In this document: piece by piece, positions 45,776 to 57,433 of the stretch
How the letters are laid out: every line of letters begins with the position of its first letter
How positions within the stretch are numbered: the first letter of the stretch is position 1
NCBI RefSeq assembly: GCF_034140825.1
Contig: NC_089046.1
Span: 1,750,001 to 1,814,000, forward strand
DNA length: 64,000 nt
DNA from: Oryza sativa Japonica Group
Lineage: Eukaryota > Streptophyta > Magnoliopsida > Poales > Poaceae
Reading direction: 5' to 3'
Translations under genes and position numbers: made by a program
Notes under the pieces: generated by a model
Seen by the model: only the letters and a program-made list of their open reading frames with translations
Told to the model about the DNA's origin: nothing
Databases searched by the model: none

Positions 45776-46242
45776 CTGGATATAGGATATATTTAGCACA
45801 AAGAAAGCATCAAGTTTTAGACCATAAAATAAAACTATTTGCCTAGAATAAATTAATGCTACAAAAACTAAAGCACCTATACATTTAGCCAAAAAGAGAT
45901 TACTAAAACCACCAGATAATGTATGAAGAGATTTAAGGTTGGTTCAAATTAAAAAGACAAACTGAAACCATGCACACAGAGTTGATGCACAAATAAAACA
46001 ACTGGTGGACAATCAAGGTTCTCAAAACCACTATACTAGTCTAATTAGACAAATAAAATGGAGAACTTGTATGCAGTTTCAATCACAGATTTATTGACAA
46101 GAGAAATAACCAGTTAGTGAATTCTGTAGCTTGTATGCAATTTCAATCACACAAGAAAAATGATGCAACAAAACAAGTCTTAAGGACAAAATTGAAACTA
46201 AGGAAGAATGCTAGCCATCTAGCAAAAACATGCAAGGGCCAC

Positions 46243-46430
46243 CCTAGAATGAAATGGAAGTTCCACACATGCAGGTATATAAAAAAAATGAAATGGAAGT
46301 TCCACACGTGCAGGTATATAAAAAAAGGAAGAAGGGATTCTACACAAAACAAGAAAATGAAATGGAAGTTCCACACATGCAGGTATATATAAAAAAAAAA
46401 GGAAGAAGGGATTCTACACAAAACAAGGTC
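46243..46430. repeat. Short compound tandem repeat
   Basis: The unit gaaatggaagttccacacatgcaggtatata occurs three times (from about 46250, 46287 and 46359); only part need be read to see it. The unit ggaagaagggattctacaca occurs twice (about 46327 and 46401). Each copy is preceded by an A-run. Units are nearly identical, so the array is recent. Confidence 0.85.
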
Positions 46431-47099
46431 CCAGTTGAGCTAAGTTTATCTTCACAACGTATAATAAAATTGATAACTATATAAAGCATTACACTGGACA
46501 AAAATACTAATAAGCATGCACATTTAAGTGAATTAATACATGCAAAAGGATGCTATATATTAGTTGTTCTGTTAGTATGGCACTACCTCACAAGGCAAAA
46601 AATTCTCATTGGCAAGCAACAATGTGCTCTTGTTTAAGGTCCTTTCTTGGCAAATCTTAATTGGGGATACTATGTTGAATGAGATATAATAATTATAAAG
46701 AAAGAAATATACCAGACAAACTGTAAGAAGAAACAAGTTAGTGATAATGTGTTGTTGTGATTAGCAACTAAGTTCAAGGGATTCACCTCAATTCAAAAGC
46801 CCTGGACATAAGATATATAATTTAGGACAATTCCTATCAAGCATAATATTTAAAAAACATCCACATTTCCATCTTTTATGAGCCTAAGCAAAAATTGCCT
46901 CGACACTGTAAACTTCAGTTATCTACCAAGTTAGTATAGAAGATGAATAACTTTCAAAACTGTGGAAGCTGCAAGACGATCCAAAATATTCCTGGAAATA
47001 TCCTAGTTCCTGAATGAAGTGCTACAATGCTACATTCAACACTCACAAAATGAAAGCAAGAGAGAACAATGCCACAAGAGCCATAGAGTTTCATTCTAT

Positions 47100-47215
47100 A
47101 CAGACTAAATCAGTATATGGACAAAATTACCATGTTACAACTCAGGATTATCAAAACAAATTACCATGTTACAACTATTATACAGACTAAATCAGTATAT
47201 GGACGTCTATATCAT
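47100..47215. repeat. Interleaved short duplications
   Basis: tacagactaaatcagtatat occurs at about 47099 and 47175, and aaattaccatgttacaact at about 47123 and 47158. Two overlapping local duplications. Confidence 0.8.
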
Positions 47216-48974
47216 TTGATAATTACAATTTCCAACATCAGAGGGAAGCTTAATGAACACACAAATTACAAGATGACACCAAACCAACATACAAGAGGGC
47301 CAATCATATGTTGAAATGAACCCATATCCTAGCTAGTTATGGAACAGTACAAGCCCATATGTAAAGGATACTACTGGAGATGCAAGCTGGACCAAGTAGA
47401 AATCAAATACTGCTACTGAGAACTCCTCCATGGTTCATAAAGCAATTGTTTCTACTCAGAAGAAACTTCAAACAGATGGCTTTATAATGTTGAGGTCCAT
47501 AAATGTTCTTGAAATAAATCTTCAAATTAATTTCACCCAAAGTAGTCAAAAGATTTCAGAATCACCTTCACAACCTTGTAATATTGTTCGAAAGAACTGC
47601 CAAATGAATCGTCTACCACAGAAACTTTAGGATGTGTCTTCTTAGTTACTACATAACCACCCTCACAGCAAGTTAATAACTGACTGATATAGCTTTTCCG
47701 GAAGTAAACAAGTTAACGTCAAATTCTCGGAGAACTATGGCCATGTCTATGTTCTGACAAGACAACCATAAAAGCGCAGCAGGATGGACTTAAATAACCA
47801 GAGTTTTCCAAGCAGACAAATGGCCTCCAAATAATATCAATCTCACTTGTTATTTTGACCCAAAAGCGTAGCAGCAGTCTTGAATGGAATGGAGAAAACA
47901 TCTTATACACCAAAGACTATTCCTAACAATGACCAATCCCATACAACAAGCTTCAATTTCTCTGGTTTATAAATGTTCGTATTACAAATAAAATGTTCTT
48001 GGACAGTTGCTTGTAATGGAAGCAAACCAACTGCACAATATTGACATATTGAAATTTCAATAAATTGCAATTAACCATAGCCCTAAACCAAAGCATCAAG
48101 GTTCCTAAAACTAACACCAGTAAACAGGGAAATCACGAGATCTGTACCTCAAACTGAGCAGGTCAAGCAGCAAGTAATCTGTAGTTCCTGTACTAGGATA
48201 AATTAATCCACAGGGAAGGCGGTCAAAAAGAGCTCCTTAAATCCTCGCGAGAAATCCTGATGTTAAACTTTAACTAAGAACTGACACAGAAGAATCATTC
48301 CAACGCCCTAGCACATAGTGACGATTTTTATCAAAGCCAAAAAGCAATACATGGTCCGGTTAAGATGACACACAACCATATTCAAGATAATCTGAAGAGT
48401 ATGTCTTGCCGAAATTGAACAAGTTAAAGCCGGTGATTTGAAAGCTCTGAACAGACCTTAAATTTTCTGATATGACTTGACCTTATCATAAAAATTACTA
48501 GATCCGAAGGAAAAACTGCATAGCTGCAAGCAGACGAACGGTCTCAAACAAAACCAAGCATCACGAACTTGAAAGGAACCGAACAATAATCTGAGGCCAG
48601 TGAGCAATCCTAACCATGACCAATTCAGAGCGAAAACTTCAGTTCATCTAGCCTTTGATCAAGCCCAAAATATCCATGACAAATCCATCGCACCAAACAT
48701 GAATTGACACAAACCAACCGATCGCGCATATTGTACCCAACACAGCAAACCACAATTAGCCATAAACCAATCGAAAGAGATACTGTGTTCAGAAAACTAA
48801 CACAACAGCAGAAGCAAATCGCCGAAACTAGACCCCCCCCAAACCGAACGGATCAAGCACCAGAAAAGGACGAGCAAGCGGGCAATCTATCCGGCTAGTT
48901 GGTGCGCCTGATCATCAATCAACAAACGGCAGCGAACGAGGTGAGATCGAAACCGATTGATCCCTTACCTACCG

Positions 48975-49060
48975 ACTTACCAGCCCACCCGCGGCGGAGG
49001 GGAAAAGGGGAAGAATGACCGCGCGAGAAGAGGAAGGAAGCCATGGGACCATCCTCAACG
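48975..49060 (-). ncRNA. Putative first exon of an uncharacterised minus-strand transcript
   Basis: Downstream of a minus-strand TATA box (49088-49094), a leader-like stretch contains ATGs at 49052 and 49044. It ends at a good donor, gggctg|gtaagtcgg, near 48980. The frame from 49044 begins MASFLFSRGHSSPFPLRRGW and stops about 40 codons on if unspliced. No coding exon could be found in the next 6 kb. Non-coding is therefore my best reading, but a short protein is possible. Confidence 0.3.
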
Positions 49061-49087
49061 AAGAAAAAGCAGCGAGGATCGGGCTGC

Positions 49088-49094
49088 ATTTATA
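49088..49094 (-). promoter_or_regulatory. Minus-strand TATA box
   Basis: The minus strand reads cctcTATAAATgcagc in a GC-rich, leader-like setting. It faces the non-coding AT-rich tract, not the MAM33-like gene, which ends at 49763 on the same strand. Confidence 0.5.
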
Positions 49095-49252
49095 GAGGAG
49101 CGGAGAGGAGAACCACCGAGGAGGAAACCGAGTCGGTGGGCTGGAGCCGGGTTGCGAGCGGAATCGGTGGTCGCCCGCCTATTCTTGTCGCGGTCGGAGT
49201 CGGAGACGAGACTAGGCGATGTTATCTGGCGCTTTTTCCGGTGTCATGGTGG

Positions 49253-49335
49253 GGACGTTCTTATCGCTTTTTCTTTTTTTTTTAGAGGACGTTCTTATCG
49301 CTTTTTCTTTTTTTTTAGAGGACGTTCTTATCGCT
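49253..49335. repeat. Three copies of a 33-34-bp unit
   Basis: ggacgttcttatcgctt followed by a T-run and taga occurs at 49253, 49287 and (partial) 49320. It lies 160-240 bp upstream of the minus-strand TATA box at 49088. Confidence 0.9.
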
Positions 49336-49762
49336 AGCCGAAGCAGACACGCTTCACCGTCCTAATCGGCTAATCCTCGATGATTCGTCGTTAGCAGCAA
49401 CCAGTTGTGCAGCTGTGATTTTACGTCATGTTCCATCTTCCATGCTTCCATGGAGCACAGTAAAAATAAATTATTTGTCATTTTTGTTTTTCAACCGAAA
49501 CAAACCGTGTTCACACTTGATCAACCATCGATATTTGGATGGTTGCTGGTTCACGAAGGTTCCAAGTTCCAACCATAGCTGGAAATTTAAAAAAAATTAG
49601 ATTCGACCAAACTATGGTGATTTCGTGGTCAATTCCACGGAACTAAATTAAGCACGACAATTGCATTCCACAAAGCTAGCTGATCTATGCATTTCCACAA
49701 CAAAAAGTGTGCGTATTTGACGGGGAACATTTCAATGGTCTTCAGTGCTGGAAATATTTTTG

Positions 49763-52192
49763 TCAATGACTGCTGAACATGTCTTCCAAAGTTTTCAGCC
49801 AGTTCATATATTGCCACCGCTCCTTCTCAACCAAATGGTGGTGAAGTGAGCTTGCCAGTTTGGAATTAACGCCTCTTGCCACCAGATATCCTTTCAGTGC
49901 AACCTGTAACCGAGGATCCAAATCTCTGCAAAAACAATGGGGAACACTGTCATTGATTGCAAATAGGTACAAGGAAACCAACCTTGTAATGATCTTAATC
50001 GAAACAACAGGAATAGAGACCCCTCTAACCTCTTATGTTGCCAAAAAAAAGGGAAACAAAGGCTATTTGATGTTTAAGGGAACAGAAATAGGCCCCTTCA
50101 GTGGAGCAATGTGATACAGTCAACTTTCAATTTCATAAGTACCATTTCATGAATGAGCAGTAAAAAGAACTATAGAAACATTATAGCTCAACAAACATAA
50201 AACATGTTTGCCATTGAACCAGATAGTAAGGATACAAGTAATGGCTAAGGTTACTTTAACTGCTGGTGACAATGAAATCCTACCACCAAGCCTCATTACC
50301 TAGAAATTATAGACCATTGAGTCCCTAAACAATCACATCACGATGCTATCTATTTGAGATGACATGTCCTGAGGTCATTTTGCTAACAAAAAAAATACAA
50401 ATGTAGTGATGAGCCATCTAAGCATAGTCTAGTCCCAAGTTAACACATGTAGCGTGTACCAAGTGGCTGATGAGATGCTTACAGCCCACTGATTCTATAA
50501 ATTTGTACTGACTCGCTTAAATCCAGTCAAAACAATAAAATCCAAAAAAAATTGGGATGAGGAATTGATTAAATAGAATAAAAAGGTCCAATATTCCTCC
50601 TTGTTTATTTTAGAATATCTATTTTAATCCGAAACCAAGGATCGATTTTCAGACTTTCATAGTTATATGCTGCTTAGTTGGTTCTTACTACACTTGTACC
50701 TCCAAAAAGATCAGCATCGCCCTTATGCTACAAAACACTTTCAACCAACAAGCTTTTCTTGTTCATTTTGCACTTTAAATTAATAAATGGAGGCGAACAT
50801 GTGAAGGTTCCAAATTTTAGCATGAGCATACTCACAGTATGGCCAAGTAATCAATATGTTTGAACAAATTCATGTGAATCCAGCCACATTCATGTTGAAC
50901 ATATTTGGACATGGCGTTGCAAGCCAATATAAAAAAAATCTCTAACAGAAGACATCGTATAAATTTACTCTATAAAAAAATTAACTGAGAATTGCAGGTG
51001 CAAGCAAGAGTAATGGAGAACAGGAATTCGTGAGACCTCTCCACCAAGTTTACCAAAGTTCCTTTTAAAAACCATCCATCAAGATAGAACGCAAGAAAAA
51101 TTCTACATTGAATTTTGACAATAGGGTATAACTAGATATTCTAGCAAATGAAGACCCTGCGGCTTAACATGGAGTTAATAACAAGGACAGATACTTGGTT
51201 CACTGTCATGACAAGACTGTAGGAAAATAATACATAGTAATAGATTTTCAGTCTACCAAGATACTATGTTGTAAGACAATGTAATCAACAATCAGCGCGT
51301 TAGAACAGTAAACCACAAAAAAATATACGCATGTTCCTCTACTTTTGTAGAAAGAAAAGATAGGTGGTACTGAATTTCCTGGAAGGCATAGGCTCTCCTG
51401 AAATTGATCATGTGCTAATTTTTTTTCTACCGGTCACTAGAATTACAGAGCTCCACCAAAATGCCATGAAAGTGCTTGTTTTTCCAGATTTCTTGGAGGA
51501 ACTCCAAGTTTATGAGCCCACTGCGCGCATCACAATATCCACAAACATTGTGTTTGGTTCATTGCTTCAACTTGCCACACCGTACTTTAGGCTGCCACAC
51601 CTCCTTAGCCTTGGCAATGTTAGTTAAGAACCAAACAGCCCCTAAAATCACATGAATGAAGAAACATCACCTGAACTCAGGCCCTTCATACTTGTCTTCC
51701 CCAGCGTCGCCAGCAAACGGGTGATAACAAGCATTAGTAACATCATAGTCAGCAGAGCCGCCATCACCTTCATCTGCAAACGCGCGGCAGTCGAACCGCA
51801 TCACCGGCTTCACATCAGGCTTACTGACGAACACCTTCATGAGCGCGTCCCTGGGCAGGGGCTCCTCCCCTTCGAACCGCAGCGGCTCGAGCACCGCCGA
51901 CACGAGGACCTCCTCGGAAGCATCCCGGCGGCGCAGGAGCACTTCCTGCCCGCGCGGCGGGTCCGACACGGTGGCGAAGTCGGGAATGTCCTGCGAGAAC
52001 CAGGGGGAAGTGAGTGGCGCTGGATTGGGGGCGGGAGGATGCGGTGGTGGGTACCTGGGATTGGAGCGACGGGGGAGAGGAGGGGGTGGAGGAGGAGAGC
52101 TCATGCGCGATCTCGGCGCGGACGGCGGCCAGGACGCCGCCGTTGGCGCCGCCACGGCGGAGGGCGGACGCGGCCAGGCGGCGCAGCAACAT
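49763..52192 (-). CDS. MAM33/p32-like mitochondrial acidic matrix protein, three exons
   Basis: The exons are 52055-52192, 51671-51990 and 49763-49925, in phase with GT/AG borders, giving 206 residues. The N-terminus MLLRRLAASALRRGGANGG is basic and amphipathic, a likely mitochondrial targeting peptide. The mature protein shows the p32 plan: an N-terminal helix (VRAEIAHELSS), strands such as EEVLVSAVLEPLRFEGEE, VMRFDCRAFADEGDGGSADY, and C-terminal helices LDPRLQVALKGYLVARGVN and WLKTLEDMFS. p32/MAM33 proteins form doughnut-shaped acidic trimers in the matrix. They are linked to respiration, mitoribosome assembly or RNA metabolism; the precise role is unsettled. The second intron is 1.7 kb. 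The protein is slightly shorter than most plant members (about 230-280). Confidence 0.9.
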
Positions 52193-52551
52193 CACGCCGG
52201 AATCATTAGCGAGCTGTCGGTCGGTCCGCGAACCAAATACAGTGGAAGGCCCATAAATTAAATTGGCCAATCCTGCAAGGCCCAATCCGTTAAGAGTCCA
52301 TGAAAACTGAAAAGGGCCTGGTACGTCAACGACCCAGCTATGAAAACATTTGCCTTAAAATGTCGTCGGCTATGAAAACATTTTAGTTTCACTTTACCCC
52401 CAAAATATCGTGGGAAATCACGTTCACAATTTCGCCTAGGTTCTTCTCCTTCACAAGTTTAACGGCGAAATGAAGAATGACTTCTGCGGACAGCAAAAGT
52501 AAGTATAAGAGAGAAAGAAAAATAGTGACTTTGTGCTGTGCTTAACCAACA
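52193..52551. other. MAM33-like promoter region up to the LINE insertion
   Basis: About 360 bp with no recognised coding. It ends at the LINE target duplication taaccaaca (52543-52551). The LINE therefore landed about 0.35 kb upstream of the MAM33-like ATG. Confidence 0.45.
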
Positions 52552-53351
52552 CTTTTTTTTTGAACATTCAATATATTAAACATTAAAAGCACAAAACGTG
52601 CACTGGAGATACATGATTGTCTTTCCAAAGAGCAGCTTGTAAGAGTTGCTTTGTAGGACAAGTATTGTTATTACAAGTATGACTAATATTTTGACAATTT
52701 AGCACTTCAGATTCAGAAGATGTTCTAGCTTTTTTAGATAGGTAGTCTGTCATTTTGTTTATGTCTCTGGGAATCCATTTGATGTTGGAGGGGCCATCAC
52801 CTGCAAAAATTTTTAAAAGTGCAAGAAGAGGTAAAAGGCTCCAGTGGCAATTCTGATTGATGTAATCAGTATTTTGAAGTAACAGTGTTAGCTCTTGATT
52901 GTCTGAAAGAAAAAGAGGATTTGCAATTTTAAGGAAATCACAGATGAAGAGAGCAAGTTTGAAGGCTGCAAGTTCTGCTTGCATTGGTGATTTGTAGAGA
53001 CTTGATTTCCCCTGCACAAAGATAGCTTGATGATTAATTGGATTATGAAGAAAGAGGCCAAAACCTGTTAGATTGTCCTTCCAAGAAGCATCAAAGAAGC
53101 ATCTGTTTCCTGGTAAAAAGTTTAGACAAACAGTAGGATTTTCATTTATGATAGGAGTGTCATTATTATCATCATCATTTGATAAAGCAGTAATGTAGCT
53201 CTTAGACATGGCATTGGAGGCATTACAAATTTGTAAAGGTTCCCAATCTTTTTTTCTGAAGAAGTGATCATTTTTAGCTTTCCAAATATACCAAAGAAGA
53301 ATAGAGATAATTTGAAAGTTATTATCAAAACTATTAGAAGCAAGGAGATAG

Positions 53352-56300
53352 TGTCACGCCCAGAAATTCCCGAATAGAATTCCAAGCAGAATGTGCATTA
53401 AAATCCCCGTCCAGGACCGGCCGGGGTACACAAACGACAATGTTGACATTCAGATCCACGTCTTACAAACATCATAAAAGTCTTACATAAATGCAGCGGA
53501 AAAACGAAAGACAACAAGAGCTAAGCCTTGACTAGAACTGCAGCGGGAACACCACTCCACAGGCATCCTCGACGGCACGGACGAAGCCTACTCCTCGGAG
53601 AAACCTCCATCTGACACATACTCATACTCTGGGGTTGGGAAAAAAAATAGAGCAAGACTGAGTACTACCCACTGTACTCAGCAAGTCATACCGGAATAGG
53701 GGTATGATGCAGGGAATTATCAAAGGAGAGCTAGAGTGGTTCGTTTGCATAAAACGAGCATTTATAAACAGAAGTTGAAAGAATTAAACAGTTGCAATAA
53801 TTAATTAATATTGATCATCCGCTGTCCAACGCTATCCCACGTTGCAACAGGGCCAACCATCCACCTATACTATCCAATTTCATTAGACTAAACTAGGGTA
53901 AGACTAATCACGGTGAATCTGGTTGACCGCCCATAACCGCGGGCACGGCTATTCGAATAGTTTTACTCTGATCAGAGGTGTACAACTGTACCCACAAGAC
54001 ATAGCCCCACGACACGTTTCCGTGCGCCGACATGCCACCACGACATACCGGAAAGAGGCCGTGACAGGACCCTTCGCATAACCCCATCTAACCAAGCACA
54101 CCACACCTCAGGTTTCACCCCCCACTCCTCGCAAGGCAGCGGGCAGTCCCCTCTCGTGCCTAGGTGAATCCGGAAGCGACAGAGGCCGTCGCAGGGCCCG
54201 CCCCGCTCCATCACGCCCACCCTTGCCTGGATGCGTCAGCTAGAGGAAAGCTACACTATAAGCCCAGCCGTTGCCCACGCTGGCTTGTGGTAAGTACGAT
54301 AAGTTCTTCCAGGGCATCCCGTGAACCGGTCCTTAACTGTCATGGGTGTGACTAGCAAAACCATGCACCCACAGCCCACCATGTGATTCATTTTAATTAA
54401 CCAACACCAAAATGGTGGTACTAAACCAACCTTACCAATTGAACCTAAAGTCTATATTTTAGTGAGCTTTCCCCATTGTGTGCTAGTGGAACTAAGCATG
54501 GCTAAGCAATTCCTAGTCCAAAATCTATTCAAGTTATAACCCAAGCTAACAAAGGAGCATGATATCAAAATAGCATGGCTGTAACAATAGGTAAACACCC
54601 CATAGTAACATTATAAAACAATGCAATATTTGAAGAAAAACAATAGAGCATTTGCAATATAGGATCAACATGTTCAAGTGACAAGCATGACTTGCCTTGC
54701 TCTGCTGCTGGAGGAACCTCGGCGACTATTTTGAAGTACACCGGAGCGTCGGAAGAACCGGAATCTAGCGACATACAAGGCAAATATTGCAAACAGGCTA
54801 TAAGACTACTGAAACAGGGAACAAAACCATTTTTAATGGATTCTACACATTTTTCTTGATTTACTGAGACTTGAATGGGCTTAAACGGAGCTCGGATGAA
54901 TTAGTTATGAATTTTAGAAGATTCACTGTGTTTATTACTATAAAAGAAAAACCTTAAATCATTTATTGCGCAATAAATCCCAGGGCTGACGTCATCAAGG
55001 GGGACGCGGCGCCGACATGCGGGCCCCACTGGCCAGCGGCTCGGGAGAGGGAGGAAAAGGGGCGCCGGCACGCGGGCCCACTCGGCAGTGGCTCAGGGGG
55101 GGCGGTTCACCGTGGACCGGGACCACGCGGGTGGTCCACCGCCGGTCCACGGGACCGACGGCCCAGATCGCCCTCGGGGCCGATCGGACGGGCGGTGGCG
55201 ACCCGGCTCGGCTCAAGACCGGCCAAGCGGCCACGGCGACGGCGACGGCGCGCGCACACGCGTTGCCGGCGACTGCAACCGGCGGCGGAGGCGGCGGCGC
55301 AAAGGCGGCGCCGACGGGCGGTGGTGCTAAAGCGACGGCTAACGGGCGGCGGCGCTAAAGCGGCGGCTAGGAGGGAGAGGGAGGGGAATAGAGGGGAGAG
55401 GGCGCCTCACCGAGGGTGGCCGGCGCGGAGGAAGACGACGGCGAACGGCGACAACGAGCCACGGGAGGACGACGGCAACCGGCGGACGGGATTCGGGGTG
55501 CCCTAAGGAAGGAGAAGAGAGAGATTAGAGGGAGGGAGATGAACCACGGCGACCGGCATTCATGGCCGAAGGCGGCGGTAGAGGTTGAACTCACCGGAGC
55601 GCGAGGGGATGCGAATTCCGGCGATGAATCCCGACGGGGAAGGGGCAGACGAGATGGAGTTCGGCCTCGCAAACCTGACGGCGACGGCGGCGCGGCGCGG
55701 CGGCGACCCTAGCGGCGGCTAGCGGCGTCCGGAGTAGCGGGGGCGGCGGCGGCAAGTGGATGCACGGTGCGGGGACGATGGAGAGCTCGGGAGAGAGAGG
55801 CGGCAAAAGGAAAAACGAGGAGGAGAGCTCGGGGATGGATTTTATAGGGGCGGGAAGGTCAGGAATGACCCGAGCGCGTCCGATTTCGCCGGCGACGTGG
55901 GGAAGGAGAGAGAGAAGGTGAGGGAGGATTCAAAATCGAATCCCGCCCCTCTCGTGCGCGGGCGCGGCCGGGAGACGCGGGGAGAGGGGGCGGCGACGTA
56001 GCGTGGGCGTGGGCAACGCGGCGTGGGCGCAGGGAAAGCGGGGGAGGTGGGGCACGGCGGCGGCGGTTTCGGGGGTGGTGACCAGCGCGGGCGGCAGGAG
56101 GTTGGGGGAGGACCCGACAGGTGGGCCCCACCTGTCGGCGACCCCGGGAGAGGAGGGAGGCGGGGCGGCCTGGCTGGGCCTCGGCCTGCGGCCGGCCCAG
56201 CGGGGAGGAGGGGGAGAAAAAGGAGAGAATGGGCTGGCGGCCCATTCGGAAAGGGAAGGGAAAAAGAAAAAGAAAAAGGAGAAAAGGATTTTCCCTAGAA

Positions 56301-56538
56301 TTAAAATATTGCTTGCTCAATTTTAATTGGTTAAAATTATTTCTAGGGCTCTGAAAATTCCACTAAAAATCCTGTTAGTGAATTTCGACATGTAGAACTC
56401 AAGAAAAATTCCACATGCCAGATTCGATTACTATTTGTATTACTTCCTTAGGGTTTTCTCTTGATTTGCACCGGCATTTTCTTAGGGTCATTTATAAATT
56501 AAATTTTCGGCTTGGGAGGAGAACTTCGGGGTGTGACA
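53352..56538 (-). mobile_element. Solo LTR (~3.2 kb) of an LTR retrotransposon, probably Ty3/gypsy
   Basis: A fossil. It begins TGTCACGCCC and ends GGGTGTGACA, so it has TG...CA ends with a 10-bp terminal inversion. It is flanked by the 5-bp duplication GATAG (53347-53351 and 56539-56543). No internal coding region, primer-binding site or polypurine tract is present, so it is a solo LTR left by recombination between the two LTRs. A minus-strand TATA box (about 55841-55848) gives the likely orientation. The length fits long-LTR rice gypsy families such as RIRE3/RIRE8, named from memory. It inserted into the LINE and is younger than it. Confidence 0.8.
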
Positions 56539-56796
56539 GATAGGCAATGATTTCAGAAACATTATGCCTAGAGTCAATGATAGAATGATTGAAATATAGC
56601 TCAGAAATTTTCCAAGTGAGTCTAGCAAAGGTGCAGTGGAAAAAGAGATGAGTATCAGTTTCTGGGCTGTTGCAGCGAGAGCAAGAATCTGAAATGTTTG
56701 AAACTTTAGAGTGAAGGTTAGCAGCAGTTGGAAGAGCATGTCTTAGGGCAGTAGCAGTGCGGTAGCGCACTTGAGGAGCCCAAGGCCTCCAGCTAG

Positions 56797-57077
56797 ACTA
56801 GAAACCGGTTAGAGAACCACACCTCACAATGCATGTGTCTTAGACAGTATCTATGTTAGTGGGTCCCACCCATATTAGTAGGACCCACCCATCCCTCTTT
56901 TCACTTCCATCTCTCCCTCCCATGCATGCAAGCATGTGAGGGGACCACTCACAGTTTCCCTTTTGGCATGAGGAAACCGCACCCTGGCTAGGGGATGCAA
57001 TCCTTAGCAAAGATATGGGTCCCGCCACCTTTTTTCATTCACATCAGATTTTGAACTAGCTGGCAAACGAGGTAACC
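56797..57077. mobile_element. 281-bp insertion in the LINE with 11-bp direct repeats
   Basis: CCTCCAGCTAG occurs at 56786-56796 and 57077-57087, bracketing non-coding sequence with a ggttagagaacc / ggttacctcg-like pair near its ends. Because the LINE continues on both sides, this is an insertion with its target duplication. Its length suggests a MULE- or hAT-derived MITE; the superfamily is not settled. Confidence 0.6.
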
Positions 57078-57401
57078 CTCCAGCTAGGAGTACTGTGAAG
57101 AGCCTTATAAGTCTCCAAATGAAAGTTTTGACCTTAGGAGGAATGCATTTTGTAGACCAAGTTTTTAGAAGGATACTGCGATGTACAGAGTTAAAGTTGG
57201 AAGAATTTGAGTGAGAATTGCTAGAAACCTGTTTGTAGGCACTTTTGGAAGTGCAAATTCATGTGGTTGTTGGAGTCCAGCAAAGTCTGTCTTCATTATC
57301 TTGTGGGACAATCTATACCTGTGTTATAATTTGTGCCATTTCCTGATAAAAATTTGATTCAGCTTGTTTAGGTCCCAATCTTTTCTGTCATTCCAAAGAC
57401 G

Positions 57402-57420
57402 AGGCTTACTGACGAACACC
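57402..57420 (+). other. 19-bp copy of MAM33-like exon sequence at the LINE 5' junction
   Basis: aggcttactgacgaacacc here is identical to 51817-51835 inside exon 2 of the MAM33-like gene. It sits directly inside the LINE target duplication at the truncated 5' end. Confidence 0.7.
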
Positions 57421-57433
57421 AAGCTAACCAACA

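Larger units (their letters stand above)
42601..49087. other. Long AT-rich tract without recognisable coding
   Basis: About 6.4 kb with no frame carrying a domain, no splice-flanked conserved exons and no rRNA or tRNA. It holds a ~1.2-kb direct duplication (43395-45775), short tandem repeats (46243-46430 and 47100-47215) and, at its right edge, a minus-strand promoter-like region. It is not obviously a transposon: no paired ends were found. It may be the body and introns of a minus-strand non-coding transcript. Confidence 0.4.
52552..57424 (-). mobile_element. 5'-truncated L1-type LINE remnant carrying nested insertions
   Basis: It lies on the minus strand with its 3' end at 52552, where a T-run on the plus strand equals the LINE poly-A. 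The 9-bp sequence taaccaaca flanks it (52543-52551 and 57425-57433), a good target duplication. From 57400 downwards come leftover reverse-transcriptase-end sequence and then the zinc-binding domain (CSRCNSPETDTHLFFHCTFA, about 56590-56700). After the solo LTR comes an RNase H domain at 52583-53209, with FFDASWKDNLTGFGLF, MQAELAAFKLAL, LFLSDNQELT and KWIPRDINKMTDYLS. The RNase H frame is still open over about 200 codons. Endonuclease and most of the reverse transcriptase are missing. RNase H at the 3' end is usual in plant L1 LINEs. Confidence 0.82.

Noticed and set aside
43000-48900. snoRNA, tRNA or CRISPR-like array in the AT-rich tract
   Set aside because: No cloverleaf, no paired C/D boxes with guide spacing, and no regular repeat-spacer pattern were seen; CRISPR is not expected in a plant nuclear genome.
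55017-56354. Several 80-110-codon Gly/Arg-rich frames
   Set aside because: They fall inside the GC-rich part of the solo LTR and are composition artefacts.
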